35,508 nucleotides of DNA from Betaproteobacteria bacterium (GTDB lineage Bacteria; Pseudomonadota; Gammaproteobacteria; Burkholderiales; Burkholderiaceae_F), in assembly GCA_005882215.1 (NCBI GenBank), contig VBCK01000090.1, positions 1 through 35,508 on the forward strand, given 5' to 3'. Below, piece after piece: positions 24,133-33,134 of the stretch. How positions within the stretch are numbered: the stretch's first letter is position 1; the number at the start of each line of letters is the position of its first letter. Under the pieces are notes generated by a model. That model saw only the letters and a program-made list of their open reading frames with translations, was not told where the DNA came from and made no database searches. The position numbers were made by a program, and so were the translations under genes.

Positions 24133-27100
24133 ATGAACGCACCGCTGGACCCAAATCTGCGCGAGGCGCTGGAGCAGGCGAGCCTCGAGGACCGATGGAC
24201 GCGCGATCGCGGGCCCATCTACCTGAGCGGAACGCAGGCGCTGGTGCGCCTTCTGATGCTGCAGCGCCAGCGCGACCTGGCCAGCGGCCTGAACACGGCC
24301 GGCTTTCTGAGCGGATACCGCGGTTCGCCGCTGGGCAGCGTCGACATGACCGCGGTCCGGGCGCGCGCGCATCTGGAACGGCACCACGTGCATTTCCAGC
24401 CCGGGGTCAACGAGGACCTGGCCGCCACTGCGGTGTGGGGCACTCAGCAGGTCAACATGTTCTCCGGCGCCAAGTACGACGGCGTGTTCGCGATGTGGTA
24501 CGGCAAGGGCCCCGGCGTCGATCGCTGCGGCGACGTGTTCAAGCACGCCAACGCGGCCGGCACCAGCCCCAAGGGGGGCGTGCTGGTTGCGGTCGGCGAC
24601 GATCACGGCGCCAAGAGCTCCACGCTGGCGCACCAGTCCGATCACATCCTGAAGGCCTGCCTGATTCCGGTGCTGTTTCCGGCCTCGATCCAGGAATACC
24701 TGGATCTGGGGCTGCACGCGTATGCGATGAGCCGGTACGCCGGCGTGTGGGTCGGGTTCAAATGCGTGACCGAGGTGGTCGAAGCATCCAGCTCGGTGAT
24801 CGTCGATCCGGAGCGGGTCCGCATCCGGCTGCCCGAGGATTTCGCGATGCCGCCGGCGGGCCTGAACATCCGCTGGCCCGACACGCCGCTCGCGCAAGAA
24901 GCGCGGCTGCTCGATTACAAGCTGTACGCCGCTCTGGCGTACTGCCGCGAGAACCGGCTCAACCGCACCGAGATCGACTCGCCCGAGGCGCGCTTCGGCA
25001 TCGTGGCCAGCGGCAAGGCGTACCTGGACACGCGCCAGGCGCTGGTCGACCTGGGACTGGACGAGCAGGCCTGCCGGCGCGTCGGCATACGACTGTTCAA
25101 ATGCGCGATGGTGTGGCCGCTGGAGGCGCGGACGATCCACGATTTCGCCGAAGGCCTGACCGAAATCCTGGTGGTGGAAGAAAAACGGCAGGTGATCGAG
25201 TATCAGCTGAAAGAGGAGCTGTTCCAATGGATCGGCGCCGGCAAGCGCGTGCCGCGCGTAATCGGCAAGTTCGACGAGAAGGACGGGGGCGAATGGGCCG
25301 TGCCGCAGGGAAACTGGATTCTGCCGGCGGCCGACGAGTTTTCCCCTGCGATCGTGGCCAAGGCGATCGCGGCCCGCATCGGCAAGCTGGAACTTCCGCC
25401 GGACGTGCGCGCAGGAATTCAGGCGCGGCTGGCCGTGATCGCCGCCAGCGAACGGGCCGCGCTGTATGTCGACCCGACGCCGCAGCGCGTGCCTTTCTTC
25501 TGCTCGGGCTGCCCGCACAACACGTCCACCCGGGTACCGGAGGGCTCGCGCGCGGTGGCCGGAATCGGCTGCCATTACATGGTGGTGTGGATGGACCGCA
25601 ACACGACGACGTTCACCCAGATGGGTGGCGAGGGCGTGCCGTGGATCGGCCAGGCGCCGTTCACGAACGAGCGCCACATCTTCGCCAATCTCGGTGACGG
25701 GACGTACTTTCACTCCGGCGCGCTGGCGATCCGCGCGGCCGTGGCCGCCAAGGTACCGATCACGTACAAGCTGCTGTACAACGATGCGGTGGCGATGACC
25801 GGCGGCCAGCACGTCGACGGTGTACTCGACGTGCCCCAGCTCACCCGGCAGGTGGCCGCCGAGGGAGTCAGGAAGATCGTCGTGGTGACCGACGAGCCGC
25901 GCAAGTACGGCGCGCGGGCGCCGTTCGCGAAGGGCGTGTCGATCCGCCCGCGCGACGAGCTCGATGCGGTCCAGCGCGAGCTGCGCGAGTACCCGGGTGT
26001 CTCGGTGCTGGTGTACGACCAGACCTGCGCCAACGAGAAGCGCAGGCGCCGCAAGCGCGGCGCCATGACGGACCCGCCGCGCCGCGTGATGATCAACGAG
26101 CTGGTGTGCGAAGGCTGCGGCGACTGCAGCGTTCAGTCGAATTGCCTGTCGGTGGAGCCGATCGAGACCGAATTCGGGCGCAAGCGCCGGATCAACCAGT
26201 CCTCGTGCAACAAGGACTTCTCGTGCCTGAACGGCTTCTGCCCGAGCTTCGTGACCGTCGAGGGGGGCGCCCTGCGCAAGCCGCGCGCCGCCGAGGCTGC
26301 TCCGCCGGAGGCTCCGCAGCCCGAGCTCGCACCGCTGCCACCGGGCACGTCGTACGGAATCGTGATCACCGGCGTCGGCGGAACCGGCGTGGTGACGGTC
26401 GGCCAGCTGATCGGCACGGCGGCCCACCTGGAAGGCCGCGGCGTGTCGGTGCTGGACATGGCGGGGCTGGCACAAAAGGGCGGCGCCGTGTACTCGCACG
26501 TGCGGCTGGGCGCGACGGCCGACGATCTGTTTGCCACCCGGATCGCAACGGGTGAGGCGGACCTCGTGCTCGGATGCGACCTGATCGTCAGCGCCGGCCA
26601 CGAGGCGCTTTCCAAGATCCGGCCCGGGCGAACACGTGCGGTGATCAACACGGCCGAGTCGCCCACTGCCGAGTTCATCCACAATCCCGACTGGCACTGC
26701 CGCGGCGCCGACCTGGAGCAGCGCATCCGCCAGGCGATCGGGGCCGAATCGGACTGCGCGATGGTGGACGCGCAGGCGCTGGCCACGGCCCTGATGGGCG
26801 ATGCGATCTTCACCAATCCTTTCGTACTCGGGGTCGCCTGGCAGCGCGGCTGGCTGCCGGTACGGCACGAGAGCCTGATGCGCGCGATCGAGCTGAACGG
26901 CACCGCGGTGGCGGCCAACCAGCGCGCGTTCGCCTGGGGGCGCGCGGCGGCCGTTGACGCGGTCGCGGTCCGGCGCGCCGCGTTCCCGGCCCAGGTGATC
27001 GAGCTCAAGCGCAACTCGGGCTCGCTGGCCGAACTGACGACACGCCGGATCGAGTTCCTGACGGCTTATCAGAACGAGGCCTACGCCCGCCGTTACTCGG

Positions 27101-27696
27101 AGCTGGTCGACCGGGTTCGCCGCGTCGAGTCCGATCGGCTGAACGGAGCGACGCAGTTGACCGAAGCGACCGCGCGCTTCTACTTCAAGCTGCTGGCGTA
27201 CAAGGACGAGTACGAGGTCGCACGCCTGCACGCCGATGCCGGATTCCAGCAGAGCATCGCCGAGCAGTTCGAGGGCCCGTATCGCCTCAACTACTACCTG
27301 GCGCCGCCGCTGATCGCGCGCCGCGACCCGCACACGGGCGTTCCCCGCAAACGCCGGTTCGGTCCGTGGGTCGGCACCGTGTTCTCGGCGCTGGCGCGCC
27401 TGAAGTTCCTGCGCGCAACGCCCTTCAATCCGTTCGGGTACACCCTGGAGCGGCGCACCGAGCGCGCCTTGATCCGGGAGTACGAGGCGACGATCGACGA
27501 GGTGCTGGCGCGGCTGGACGCGCGCAATCATGCTGTGGCGGTCGAGCTGGCGTGGCTGCCGGAGCACATTCGCGGTTACGGGCATGTGAAAGCCGCCAGC
27601 GTGGAGGCTGCCCGGCAGGAGCGGGCCCAGCTGCTGGCGCGGCTGCGCGGCCAGCAGGAAGCCCGCATCATTCCGATTCATCCACGCGCGGCCTGA
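24133..27696 (+). CDS. Indolepyruvate ferredoxin oxidoreductase, fused alpha/beta subunits
   Basis: A 1187-residue enzyme that oxidatively decarboxylates aryl-pyruvates (indolepyruvate, phenylpyruvate) to aryl-acetyl-CoA, passing electrons to ferredoxin. The N-terminal part is the pyrimidine/PFOR-type domain (FLSGYRGSPLGSVD). The TPP domain holds CSGCPHNTSTRVPEG near residue 456 and the cofactor motif NLGDGTYFHSG near 520. A cysteine cluster (CEGCGDCSVQSNCLS near 659; SSCNKDFSCLNGFCPSF near 691) can bind Fe-S clusters. The gamma-type domain starts near 738 (SYGIVITGVGGTGVVTVGQ), and a C-terminal extension of about 250 residues ends the protein. The start at the ATG 24133 fits the family; the frame is open far upstream over non-coding and antisense sequence. 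It fits with the aromatic amino acid genes elsewhere in the window. Confidence 0.95.
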   Translation: MNAPLDPNLREALEQASLEDRWTRDRGPIYLSGTQALVRLLMLQRQRDLASGLNTAGFLSGYRGSPLGSVDMTAVRARAHLERHHVHFQPGVNEDLAATAVWGTQQVNMFSGAKYDGVFAMWYGKGPGVDRCGDVFKHANAAGTSPKGGVLVAVGDDHGAKSSTLAHQSDHILKACLIPVLFPASIQEYLDLGLHAYAMSRYAGVWVGFKCVTEVVEASSSVIVDPERVRIRLPEDFAMPPAGLNIRWPDTPLAQEARLLDYKLYAALAYCRENRLNRTEIDSPEARFGIVASGKAYLDTRQALVDLGLDEQACRRVGIRLFKCAMVWPLEARTIHDFAEGLTEILVVEEKRQVIEYQLKEELFQWIGAGKRVPRVIGKFDEKDGGEWAVPQGNWILPAADEFSPAIVAKAIAARIGKLELPPDVRAGIQARLAVIAASERAALYVDPTPQRVPFFCSGCPHNTSTRVPEGSRAVAGIGCHYMVVWMDRNTTTFTQMGGEGVPWIGQAPFTNERHIFANLGDGTYFHSGALAIRAAVAAKVPITYKLLYNDAVAMTGGQHVDGVLDVPQLTRQVAAEGVRKIVVVTDEPRKYGARAPFAKGVSIRPRDELDAVQRELREYPGVSVLVYDQTCANEKRRRRKRGAMTDPPRRVMINELVCEGCGDCSVQSNCLSVEPIETEFGRKRRINQSSCNKDFSCLNGFCPSFVTVEGGALRKPRAAEAAPPEAPQPELAPLPPGTSYGIVITGVGGTGVVTVGQLIGTAAHLEGRGVSVLDMAGLAQKGGAVYSHVRLGATADDLFATRIATGEADLVLGCDLIVSAGHEALSKIRPGRTRAVINTAESPTAEFIHNPDWHCRGADLEQRIRQAIGAESDCAMVDAQALATALMGDAIFTNPFVLGVAWQRGWLPVRHESLMRAIELNGTAVAANQRAFAWGRAAAVDAVAVRRAAFPAQVIELKRNSGSLAELTTRRIEFLTAYQNEAYARRYSELVDRVRRVESDRLNGATQLTEATARFYFKLLAYKDEYEVARLHADAGFQQSIAEQFEGPYRLNYYLAPPLIARRDPHTGVPRKRRFGPWVGTVFSALARLKFLRATPFNPFGYTLERRTERALIREYEATIDEVLARLDARNHAVAVELAWLPEHIRGYGHVKAASVEAARQERAQLLARLRGQQEARIIPIHPRAA

Positions 27697-27758
27697 CAGG
27701 CTGTTGAAAAGCTGCTGCGCGGACCGGCGGCCTTCGGGCCTCGCTTCAAGGACTCACG

Positions 27759-28580
27759 ATGGCGAATCCGTTCAAGCACTCGCCGTTGTGCCTGAGCAAG
27801 CCCGGGCCCGTCAGCCTGGCGCAAATCGACCCCGCGCAGCGGCCGTTTTCGGTCGGCGACAAGGAAGCGGACCGCAAGCGCCTGGCCGAACTGTCGGAGC
27901 GGCTGGCGCAGCTGCAGGACCGCCTCTACGCGGCCAGACGCAACAAGCTATTGCTGGTTCTGCAGGGGATGGACACTTCCGGCAAGGACGGCACCATCCG
28001 GTCCGTGTTCCAGGGGATCGATCCGCTTGGGGTGCACGCGATCTCGTACAAAGTGCCGACTGCCCAGGAGGCGGAGCGCGATTTCCTGTGGCGGCATCAT
28101 CGCGACGTACCGGCGGTGGGCGAGATCGTGATCTTCAACCGATCGCACTACGAGGCGGTCGTCGTCGAGTACGTCACGGGCCTGATCAACGATGCTCAGC
28201 GCGAGCGCCGGTACGGCCACATCCGCGCGTTCGAGCAAATGCTGGCCGACAGCGGCACCACGCCGGTCAAGTGTTTTTTGCACATCAGCAAGGACGAGCA
28301 GCAGCGCCGGTTGCAGCGGCGCATTGACGATCCCGACCGGCGCTGGAAAATCGACGAATCGGACCTTAAGGCGCGTGCGCTCTGGAACAATTTCCAGCAC
28401 GCCTACGAACTGGCGCTGGGGGCGACCGCGGCGCCTCATGCGCCCTGGTACGTGGTGCCGTCCGACAGCAAGAGCCACCGCAACCTGATGGTGATGCAGA
28501 TCCTGCTGGGCGTCCTGGACGAACTGGCTCCAACCTACCCGCCCGGGCCGGCGTCGCTGATCGGGGTTCGCGTCGAATAG
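27759..28580 (+). CDS. ppk2: Polyphosphate kinase 2 family protein
   Basis: PPK2 enzymes transfer phosphate between polyphosphate and nucleotides. The 273-residue product has the single-domain PPK2 layout with a Walker A-like loop LQGMDTSGKDGTIRSVF (near residue 68-84), a lid region with KVPTAQEAERDFLWR and the Walker B-like IFNRSHYEAVVVEYV (near 126-140). The stretch PDRRWKIDESDLKAR is also typical. The length and motifs suggest a class I/III enzyme that works on AMP or ADP; the class cannot be settled here. It is 62 nt downstream of the oxidoreductase gene on the same strand. Confidence 0.92.
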   Translation: MANPFKHSPLCLSKPGPVSLAQIDPAQRPFSVGDKEADRKRLAELSERLAQLQDRLYAARRNKLLLVLQGMDTSGKDGTIRSVFQGIDPLGVHAISYKVPTAQEAERDFLWRHHRDVPAVGEIVIFNRSHYEAVVVEYVTGLINDAQRERRYGHIRAFEQMLADSGTTPVKCFLHISKDEQQRRLQRRIDDPDRRWKIDESDLKARALWNNFQHAYELALGATAAPHAPWYVVPSDSKSHRNLMVMQILLGVLDELAPTYPPGPASLIGVRVE

Positions 28581-28789
28581 ACGAACGGTTCGAATCGGCG
28601 TGCGAGCGGTCGTTCGATGCACCGCCCGCTCCGTTCAACTCACTTGAGTTTGGCATCGCAGGGTCGGGGACACCCTCAAACAGGTGGGGGTGTGCCCGAT
28701 TGCGGGGGAATCACCCGGCTGTCACACTGGGCTCAACTTGCGGGGCGCGGTTGATCGGGGGCGCACCGCGCAGCTGGGGAGAAGGCACC

Positions 28790-29146
28790 ATGGCCGCGAT
28801 ACTGCGCGAATCGCTCGAGGACGTGATTGCACGGCGCCGGCCGCAGCCACCGGAAGCGCTGGTCGCCGACACGATCAAGTGGCTGGCCGGGCTGCCCGCC
28901 GACGTGCGCCCCACGGCGCTGCCGGTTCAATTCGTGCGGATCGCCAACGCACTGGCGCGCGTGTGGTCCGATCACCGGCGGTGCCTGGAGTACCTCGACG
29001 ATCTGCTGATCGACCGGCGCGGCGGCCGGCAGGGATTCCCGTTCGACGTGGCGCTCGAGATCGCCGGCCTGAAGGACTACTACGAAACGTCGATACATCC
29101 GACGGCGCAGACCGCCTGGGACCTGATCATCGCGATGCGGCGTTGA
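28790..29146 (+). CDS. Hypothetical protein, 118 residues
   Basis: A small soluble protein starting MAAILRESLEDVIARRRPQP behind a strong ribosome-binding site (GGAGAAGG, 4-5 nt before the ATG). It has no signal peptide or membrane segment and appears mostly helical, with a conserved-looking centre LPVQFVRIANALARVWSDHR and an end rich in Asp/Glu/Tyr (GLKDYYETSIHPTAQTAWDL). I do not recognise the family. The strong start signal and codon use like the neighbours support that it is a real gene. It converges with the DUF302 gene. Confidence 0.7.
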   Translation: MAAILRESLEDVIARRRPQPPEALVADTIKWLAGLPADVRPTALPVQFVRIANALARVWSDHRRCLEYLDDLLIDRRGGRQGFPFDVALEIAGLKDYYETSIHPTAQTAWDLIIAMRR

Positions 29147-29185
29147 GCGCTCGAAGGCGCGTCACGCCGGCAAGTCAACCCGGAG

Positions 29186-29584
29186 TCATCCGGCCGCCGC
29201 TTCCAGTATTGGAATGGACGCGGCCAGGTTCGCGCTGAAGGCCGGTGGCAGGCCGTGGCGCTGGATGATGTATTCCGGCGCGTTGTAAGCGAGCCAGCTT
29301 TTTCCGTCCGCGTCCTCCCACACCAGCGCCCTCAACGGCAGGTCCAGTCCCGACGTTGGAACCGCCTGCATCAGCGGGGTGCCCGCCTTCGGATTGCCGA
29401 AGATCAACGCCTGCTCGGCGCGCATCTTCAGGCCGGCACGGGCGGCGTCCCCGCTGAAGTCGATGCGGGCGAACACGACCAGACCCCGTTCCTTCAGAAG
29501 CCGTTCGAGCCGATCGACCGTCTCGGGCACGCCGTAGCGCGAGGCAATCCGCACGATGCCGGGGTCCTTTTCAGCGATTGCCAT
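29186..29584 (-). CDS. DUF302 family protein
   Basis: A 132-residue protein of the DUF302 family. The family features are seen in order: ETVDRLERLLKERGLVVFAR, then RAEQALIFGNPKAGTPLMQA, then LDLPLRALVWEDADGKSWLAYNAPEYI. The ATG at 29584 has a GGAGGA ribosome-binding site at the right distance; an in-frame ATG at 29611 is poorer. There is no signal peptide, unlike some family members. Function is unknown; DUF302 proteins have been linked with heme/redox or copper stress contexts, but nothing here points to a particular role. It is 42 nt downstream of the DedA-rhodanese gene. Confidence 0.88.
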   Translation of the reverse strand: MAIAEKDPGIVRIASRYGVPETVDRLERLLKERGLVVFARIDFSGDAARAGLKMRAEQALIFGNPKAGTPLMQAVPTSGLDLPLRALVWEDADGKSWLAYNAPEYIIQRHGLPPAFSANLAASIPILEAAAG

Positions 29585-29626
29585 CGGGATCCTCCAGGAA
29601 ACGAGTCTCATTCCGGTGTGGCGTCA

Positions 29627-30559
29627 TCACGTCGTCGGTGTCTCGAGCGGCAGGCCCGAGGCGATCCAGGCGTCGATTCCACCTTTGAGCGGCCGCACCC
29701 GGTGAAATCCCGCCTTCATCAGCCGCTTCGCGACGGCGGCGGCCGACGCCTCGTTGGGGCAGGCGCAGTAGATCACGACCTCTTCGGTGATCGGAAGGTT
29801 GCGCAACTCCTCGTCGGGCGCCCGCGGTTCGAACCAGAGCGAGCCCGGAATGATCCCGCTCTCGCGACCCCCGGCGGAACGCACGTCGATCAGCAGGGGG
29901 GGTGGTTCGTCCTTCAGCATCGAGTGCAACTCGTCCACCGATACCCGCGCCATCCGCAGTTGTCGAAGCAGCCGCTGGCGTTGGACGATCTTGATCGCCA
30001 GGTACAGCGCAAAGGCAACGACGATCGCCGCCAGGCCCAGCCGGCCGGCCGATTGGATGACGTTCAAGAGGTCATCGACCGCATCCCGAAAAATCCACCC
30101 GAGCCCGGCGGCCAGCCCGGTCCATAGGGTCGCCCCGATCGCGTCGAAGAAAACGAACGCGAACGCGCTCACGCCGACCACTCCGGCCATCGCGGTCGCC
30201 ACCGCGCCGAAACCCGGGATGAACTTCGCGACCATCAGCGAGGGCGCGCCCCATTGCGTATAGATGTTCTCGGTCTGGCGCACGCAGCTGTCCGGCGACA
30301 ACGAGATCCGGCACATCAGCGCCAACACACGTCGGCCGAAGCGCGCGCCGACCCGGTACCAGCCGAAGTCGGCCAGCAGGCAGGCGAACACGGCCCAGGC
30401 GATCACTTGCGGCACTCGGTAGTTGCCCTGGGTCGACAGCGCCGCGGTGACGACCAGGATCGGATACGACGGAATCGGAAGTCCGATCTGCTCGATCAGG
30501 ACGGTGAGGAACACGAGACCCAGTCCGTACCGCTCTACCAGTTCAACGAGAAGCTGCAT
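29627..30559 (-). CDS. DedA-family membrane protein fused to a rhodanese domain
   Basis: A 310-residue protein with two parts. Residues 1-200 are a DedA (SNARE-associated) membrane domain with FLTVLIEQIGLPIPSYP, the family motif AKFIPGFGAVATAMAG, and several membrane segments. Residues 210-310 are a rhodanese-like domain with LLIDVRSAGGRESGIIPGSLW and the active-site loop VIYCACPNEAS, in which C265 is the expected catalytic cysteine and C267 is next to it. The rhodanese part faces the cytoplasm if DedA topology is normal. DedA proteins act in lipid carrier recycling and envelope stress; the rhodanese could link this to sulfur or redox state. Similar fusions are known in proteobacteria. Confidence 0.92.
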   Translation of the reverse strand: MQLLVELVERYGLGLVFLTVLIEQIGLPIPSYPILVVTAALSTQGNYRVPQVIAWAVFACLLADFGWYRVGARFGRRVLALMCRISLSPDSCVRQTENIYTQWGAPSLMVAKFIPGFGAVATAMAGVVGVSAFAFVFFDAIGATLWTGLAAGLGWIFRDAVDDLLNVIQSAGRLGLAAIVVAFALYLAIKIVQRQRLLRQLRMARVSVDELHSMLKDEPPPLLIDVRSAGGRESGIIPGSLWFEPRAPDEELRNLPITEEVVIYCACPNEASAAAVAKRLMKAGFHRVRPLKGGIDAWIASGLPLETPTT

Positions 30560-30659
30560 CTGTTTAGGTAGAAAAAATCAAGAAGTTAGGCACCCCACGG
30601 CCAATGTGAAGGATAACGGAGTGGGGAAGCCAGCCTGGCCCAAAGGGGCGGCGGCAGAC

Positions 30660-31286
30660 TCAATTGGGCGTTTTCGCCAGCGCATCTTCGAAGTCCCGCA
30701 GCACGCCGCTGGCGGCGCGCGAAAGCGCCGCCACCTCGCCTTCGGCGCCACCGCCTTTGACCGGCTCAGCGTGCGTGAAAGTCCGATCCAGCAGCACCTG
30801 GTACGGCAGGTCGCTTTGGATCAGCAGGAAGCGGATCGTCACGCGCGAGGTCGCGGCTTGCCCGGGACGCCGATCGATGACCGCCTCCAGCACGCTGGTC
30901 TCCAGCGTCAAAGCGGCCTCGGCACCGCTGCCAGAGGGCAGCACGCGCTCGAACAGCTGGCGCGTCTGGAGCCAGCCGCGGACCGCGTCGGTCCACATCG
31001 AGACGGGGCTGGCCGCGAACTCGGCGTACGGGTCGGCCTCGAATCCCACCTCCGATTGCCTGACCACCAGACTGCGGCCGGAGAACGGCGCCGCCACCAG
31101 AACGGGAGCCACATAAACGGGGGCGGCGGGCTTGCGGTCCGGGGAGACAGCGGCCGCCGTTGGATCGAGCTGAACCAGGAAGCTGTGTTGTAGAGGCGGG
31201 TCCGACAGCGTGCCGCAGGCGGCGATCAGTGCCAGCGCCAGCGCACCTGCGACGGATCCAGCAGCGACCCTTCCGAATCCGACCAT
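30660..31286 (-). CDS. ABC-type transport auxiliary lipoprotein (PqiC/YmbA-like)
   Basis: A 208-residue lipoprotein with signal peptide and lipobox LIAAC (lipidated Cys after ALALALIAA). The mature part is of the ABC_trans_aux type: QHSFLVQLDPTA, then VYVAPVLVAAPFSGRSLVVRQ, then WTDAVRGWLQTRQLFERVLP. Such lipoproteins interact with MCE proteins at the outer-membrane inner face. It begins 2 nt after the end of the MCE-protein gene and closes the transporter operon. Confidence 0.9.
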   Translation of the reverse strand: MVGFGRVAAGSVAGALALALIAACGTLSDPPLQHSFLVQLDPTAAAVSPDRKPAAPVYVAPVLVAAPFSGRSLVVRQSEVGFEADPYAEFAASPVSMWTDAVRGWLQTRQLFERVLPSGSGAEAALTLETSVLEAVIDRRPGQAATSRVTIRFLLIQSDLPYQVLLDRTFTHAEPVKGGGAEGEVAALSRAASGVLRDFEDALAKTPN

Positions 31287-31288
31287 CG

Positions 31289-32356
31289 CTACCTTTGCAA
31301 CGCCGGCGCGGGTTTCGAAAACAGGACGGCCGACGGATCACGCTTGAGCAGCTCGGATACCTGCCTCAGGTTCTCGCTGATCTCCAGCAGGTTGTCAACG
31401 GTGGTGCCCAGCTCGCTATCCCGGCTGGCCAGCAGCCGGTCGATCCGCCGCGTAACCTGGTCGACTCGCTCCAGCAGCGCCGGCAGGGCCGGATTCTCCG
31501 CCAGCTTGCGCGCCTGCGCTGCCGTAGCCTGCAGGTCCCGTGAGATGCTGGTCCAGGCGGGGCTGCCGACCGTCTGCTGCAGCGCGCGATTCGTATCGCG
31601 CAGCTCGGCCACCAGCAGGCGCGCGTCCTGCCCGATCTGGGCGAACGGTATCGCTTCGACCTGGCGCAGCGTCGACTGCGCCCGATTCGAAATCCCCGGG
31701 GCGTCGATCGCCTCGACGGTTCGATCCAGCGAGGCCAAAAGCTTGTTCAGGTTCAAGACCGTCGTTTCCAGGTCCAGGTGCTGAACCTTGCTCAGCGTCT
31801 GCTCGGCAGCGTCCACGATCTGCGTCACCGCGCTGCGCGCGGACGGTACGTAGAAGTGCTCAGGCGTCCAACTGATCGGCAGCGGGATATTGGCGGCCGG
31901 ATCCACATAGTCCATTTCCAGGTAATTGGTGCCCGTCAGCCCCTGCGACGCGAGGCGGATCCGCAGCCCCTTGCCGATCTCCTTCTCGCGCGTCGCGTCG
32001 TCCCAGGTCTTGCGAATGCCGACCCGCTCCTGGCGCACGGCGGCCTCGACCAGCACGTAGCGCTTCGGATTGCCCGCGGGGTTTTCGAGCTCGTACTTCT
32101 CGTACGTGAAGCCGATGTGTGTCACCTGCCCGAGCACGACACCTCGATACTTGACCTTGGAACCGATATCGAGCCCCTGGACGCTTTCATCGAAATACGT
32201 TTCAAGAATCGCCGAGCGCCTGAACCAGCGCGAGCCGCCCAGCGCCAGTATCACGGCCGCGCACAGCACGAGCGCCACCAGCGCGAAGCTGCCCACGCGG
32301 ATGAAGCGCGGGTCGGTTCTCCTGGGGCGGTTAACGCGATCGGCAGTCTGGCTCAT
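31289..32356 (-). CDS. mlaD: MCE-domain (MlaD-like) substrate-binding protein
   Basis: The MCE protein of a lipid ABC transporter. The 355-residue product starts MSQTADRVNRPRRTDPRF, has one membrane helix (VGSFALVALVLCAAVILAL), an MCE domain from about residue 50 (YFDESVQGLDIGSKVKYRGV through LTGTNYLEMDYVDP), and a long helical C-terminal part with repeated LLASLDRT/QARKLAEN heptad-like segments. The gene starts at the ATGA overlap with the ATPase stop. The length and single MCE domain resemble extended MlaD-like proteins rather than short E. coli MlaD (183 residues). Confidence 0.92.
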   Translation of the reverse strand: MSQTADRVNRPRRTDPRFIRVGSFALVALVLCAAVILALGGSRWFRRSAILETYFDESVQGLDIGSKVKYRGVVLGQVTHIGFTYEKYELENPAGNPKRYVLVEAAVRQERVGIRKTWDDATREKEIGKGLRIRLASQGLTGTNYLEMDYVDPAANIPLPISWTPEHFYVPSARSAVTQIVDAAEQTLSKVQHLDLETTVLNLNKLLASLDRTVEAIDAPGISNRAQSTLRQVEAIPFAQIGQDARLLVAELRDTNRALQQTVGSPAWTSISRDLQATAAQARKLAENPALPALLERVDQVTRRIDRLLASRDSELGTTVDNLLEISENLRQVSELLKRDPSAVLFSKPAPALQR

Positions 32357-33129
32357 GGCGTCGCTTCCTCGGGCTCGCGGTTGAAGAACCGGTGCACCCA
32401 CGGATTGTCGCTGTGATCGCGCAACTGCTCCGGGGTGCCGGTGGCGATGATGCCGCGCGTGCGCGTATCGAGCATGATCACGCGGTCGGCGATCGCGAAA
32501 ATGCTGGGCAGCTCGTGGGTGACGACGACGAAAGTGATCCCAAGCGTGCGCGCCAGCCGCAGGATCAGCCGGTCGAGGTCGGCCGATGTGATCGGATCCA
32601 GTCCCGCCGACGGCTCGTCGAGGAACATGATCGCCGGATCCAGCGCCATCGCGCGGGCGATCGCTGCGCGCTTCTGCATGCCGCCGCTCAGCTCGGCCGG
32701 CGAGCGGTGCACCGCCGACATCAGGCCGACCAGGTACAGCTTCGTGCGAGCCACCAGGTCGATCGCGTCGTCGTCGAACTCGGTGAACTCCTCCAGCGGC
32801 AGCCGCACGTTCTCCAGCGTGCTCATCGAGCCGAACAAAGCCCCCATCTGGTACATCACGCCGAATTTGCGCATGATCGAGCGACGCGCCGGGCCGTCGG
32901 CGGTCACGATGTCATCGCCGTCGATCGCGATGCGGCCGCGCAGCGGCTGCTGCAGGCCGATCATGTGCTTCAGCAGCGTGCTCTTGCCCGAGCCCGATCC
33001 GCCCAGGATCACGAACACTTCGCCCCGCAGCACCCGGAACGACACGTCCTCCAGCACCACCGTGTCGTGGCCGTCGGACGCGTACCCGATCGTCAGATCC
33101 TCGACCTCGATGATGGACTGCGCCGACAC
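32353..33129 (-). CDS. mlaF: Lipid-transport ABC ATPase (MlaF-like)
   Basis: A 258-residue ABC ATPase. Motifs are Walker A GGSGSGKST, Q-loop YQMGALFGSM, signature LSGGMQKRAAIAR, Walker B IMFLDEPSAGLDP and H-loop VVVTHEL. The start is the GTG at 33129 (VSAQSIIEVEDLTIGYA), 5 nt after the permease stop; no ATG is available near the N-terminus, and the frame upstream is inside the permease. MlaF-type features include the stretch DLVARTKLYLVGLMSAVHRSP. It is translationally linked to mlaD by an ATGA overlap. Confidence 0.93.
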   Translation of the reverse strand: MSAQSIIEVEDLTIGYASDGHDTVVLEDVSFRVLRGEVFVILGGSGSGKSTLLKHMIGLQQPLRGRIAIDGDDIVTADGPARRSIMRKFGVMYQMGALFGSMSTLENVRLPLEEFTEFDDDAIDLVARTKLYLVGLMSAVHRSPAELSGGMQKRAAIARAMALDPAIMFLDEPSAGLDPITSADLDRLILRLARTLGITFVVVTHELPSIFAIADRVIMLDTRTRGIIATGTPEQLRDHSDNPWVHRFFNREPEEATP

Positions 33130-33134
33130 CGTGC

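Noticed and set aside
24067..27681. A 1204-codon open frame on the minus strand, antisense to the indolepyruvate oxidoreductase gene
   Set aside because: The plus-strand product has clear domains and motifs, while the antisense translation is Arg/His/Leu-rich low-complexity sequence without any recognisable domain. Long antisense open frames are expected opposite GC-rich genes.
28671..28712. Arms ACACCC and GGGTGT after ppk2 as a terminator
   Set aside because: The stem is short and interrupted, the T-run is absent, and the hairpin lies about 90 nt after the stop.
30592..30627. Inverted arms CCCCAC and GTGGGG with an A/T run nearby, as a terminator between the lipoprotein and DedA-rhodanese genes
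   Set aside because: The stem is only 6 bp with a loop of more than 20 nt, and the T-run on the minus strand is displaced by about 12 nt. It is too weak to call.
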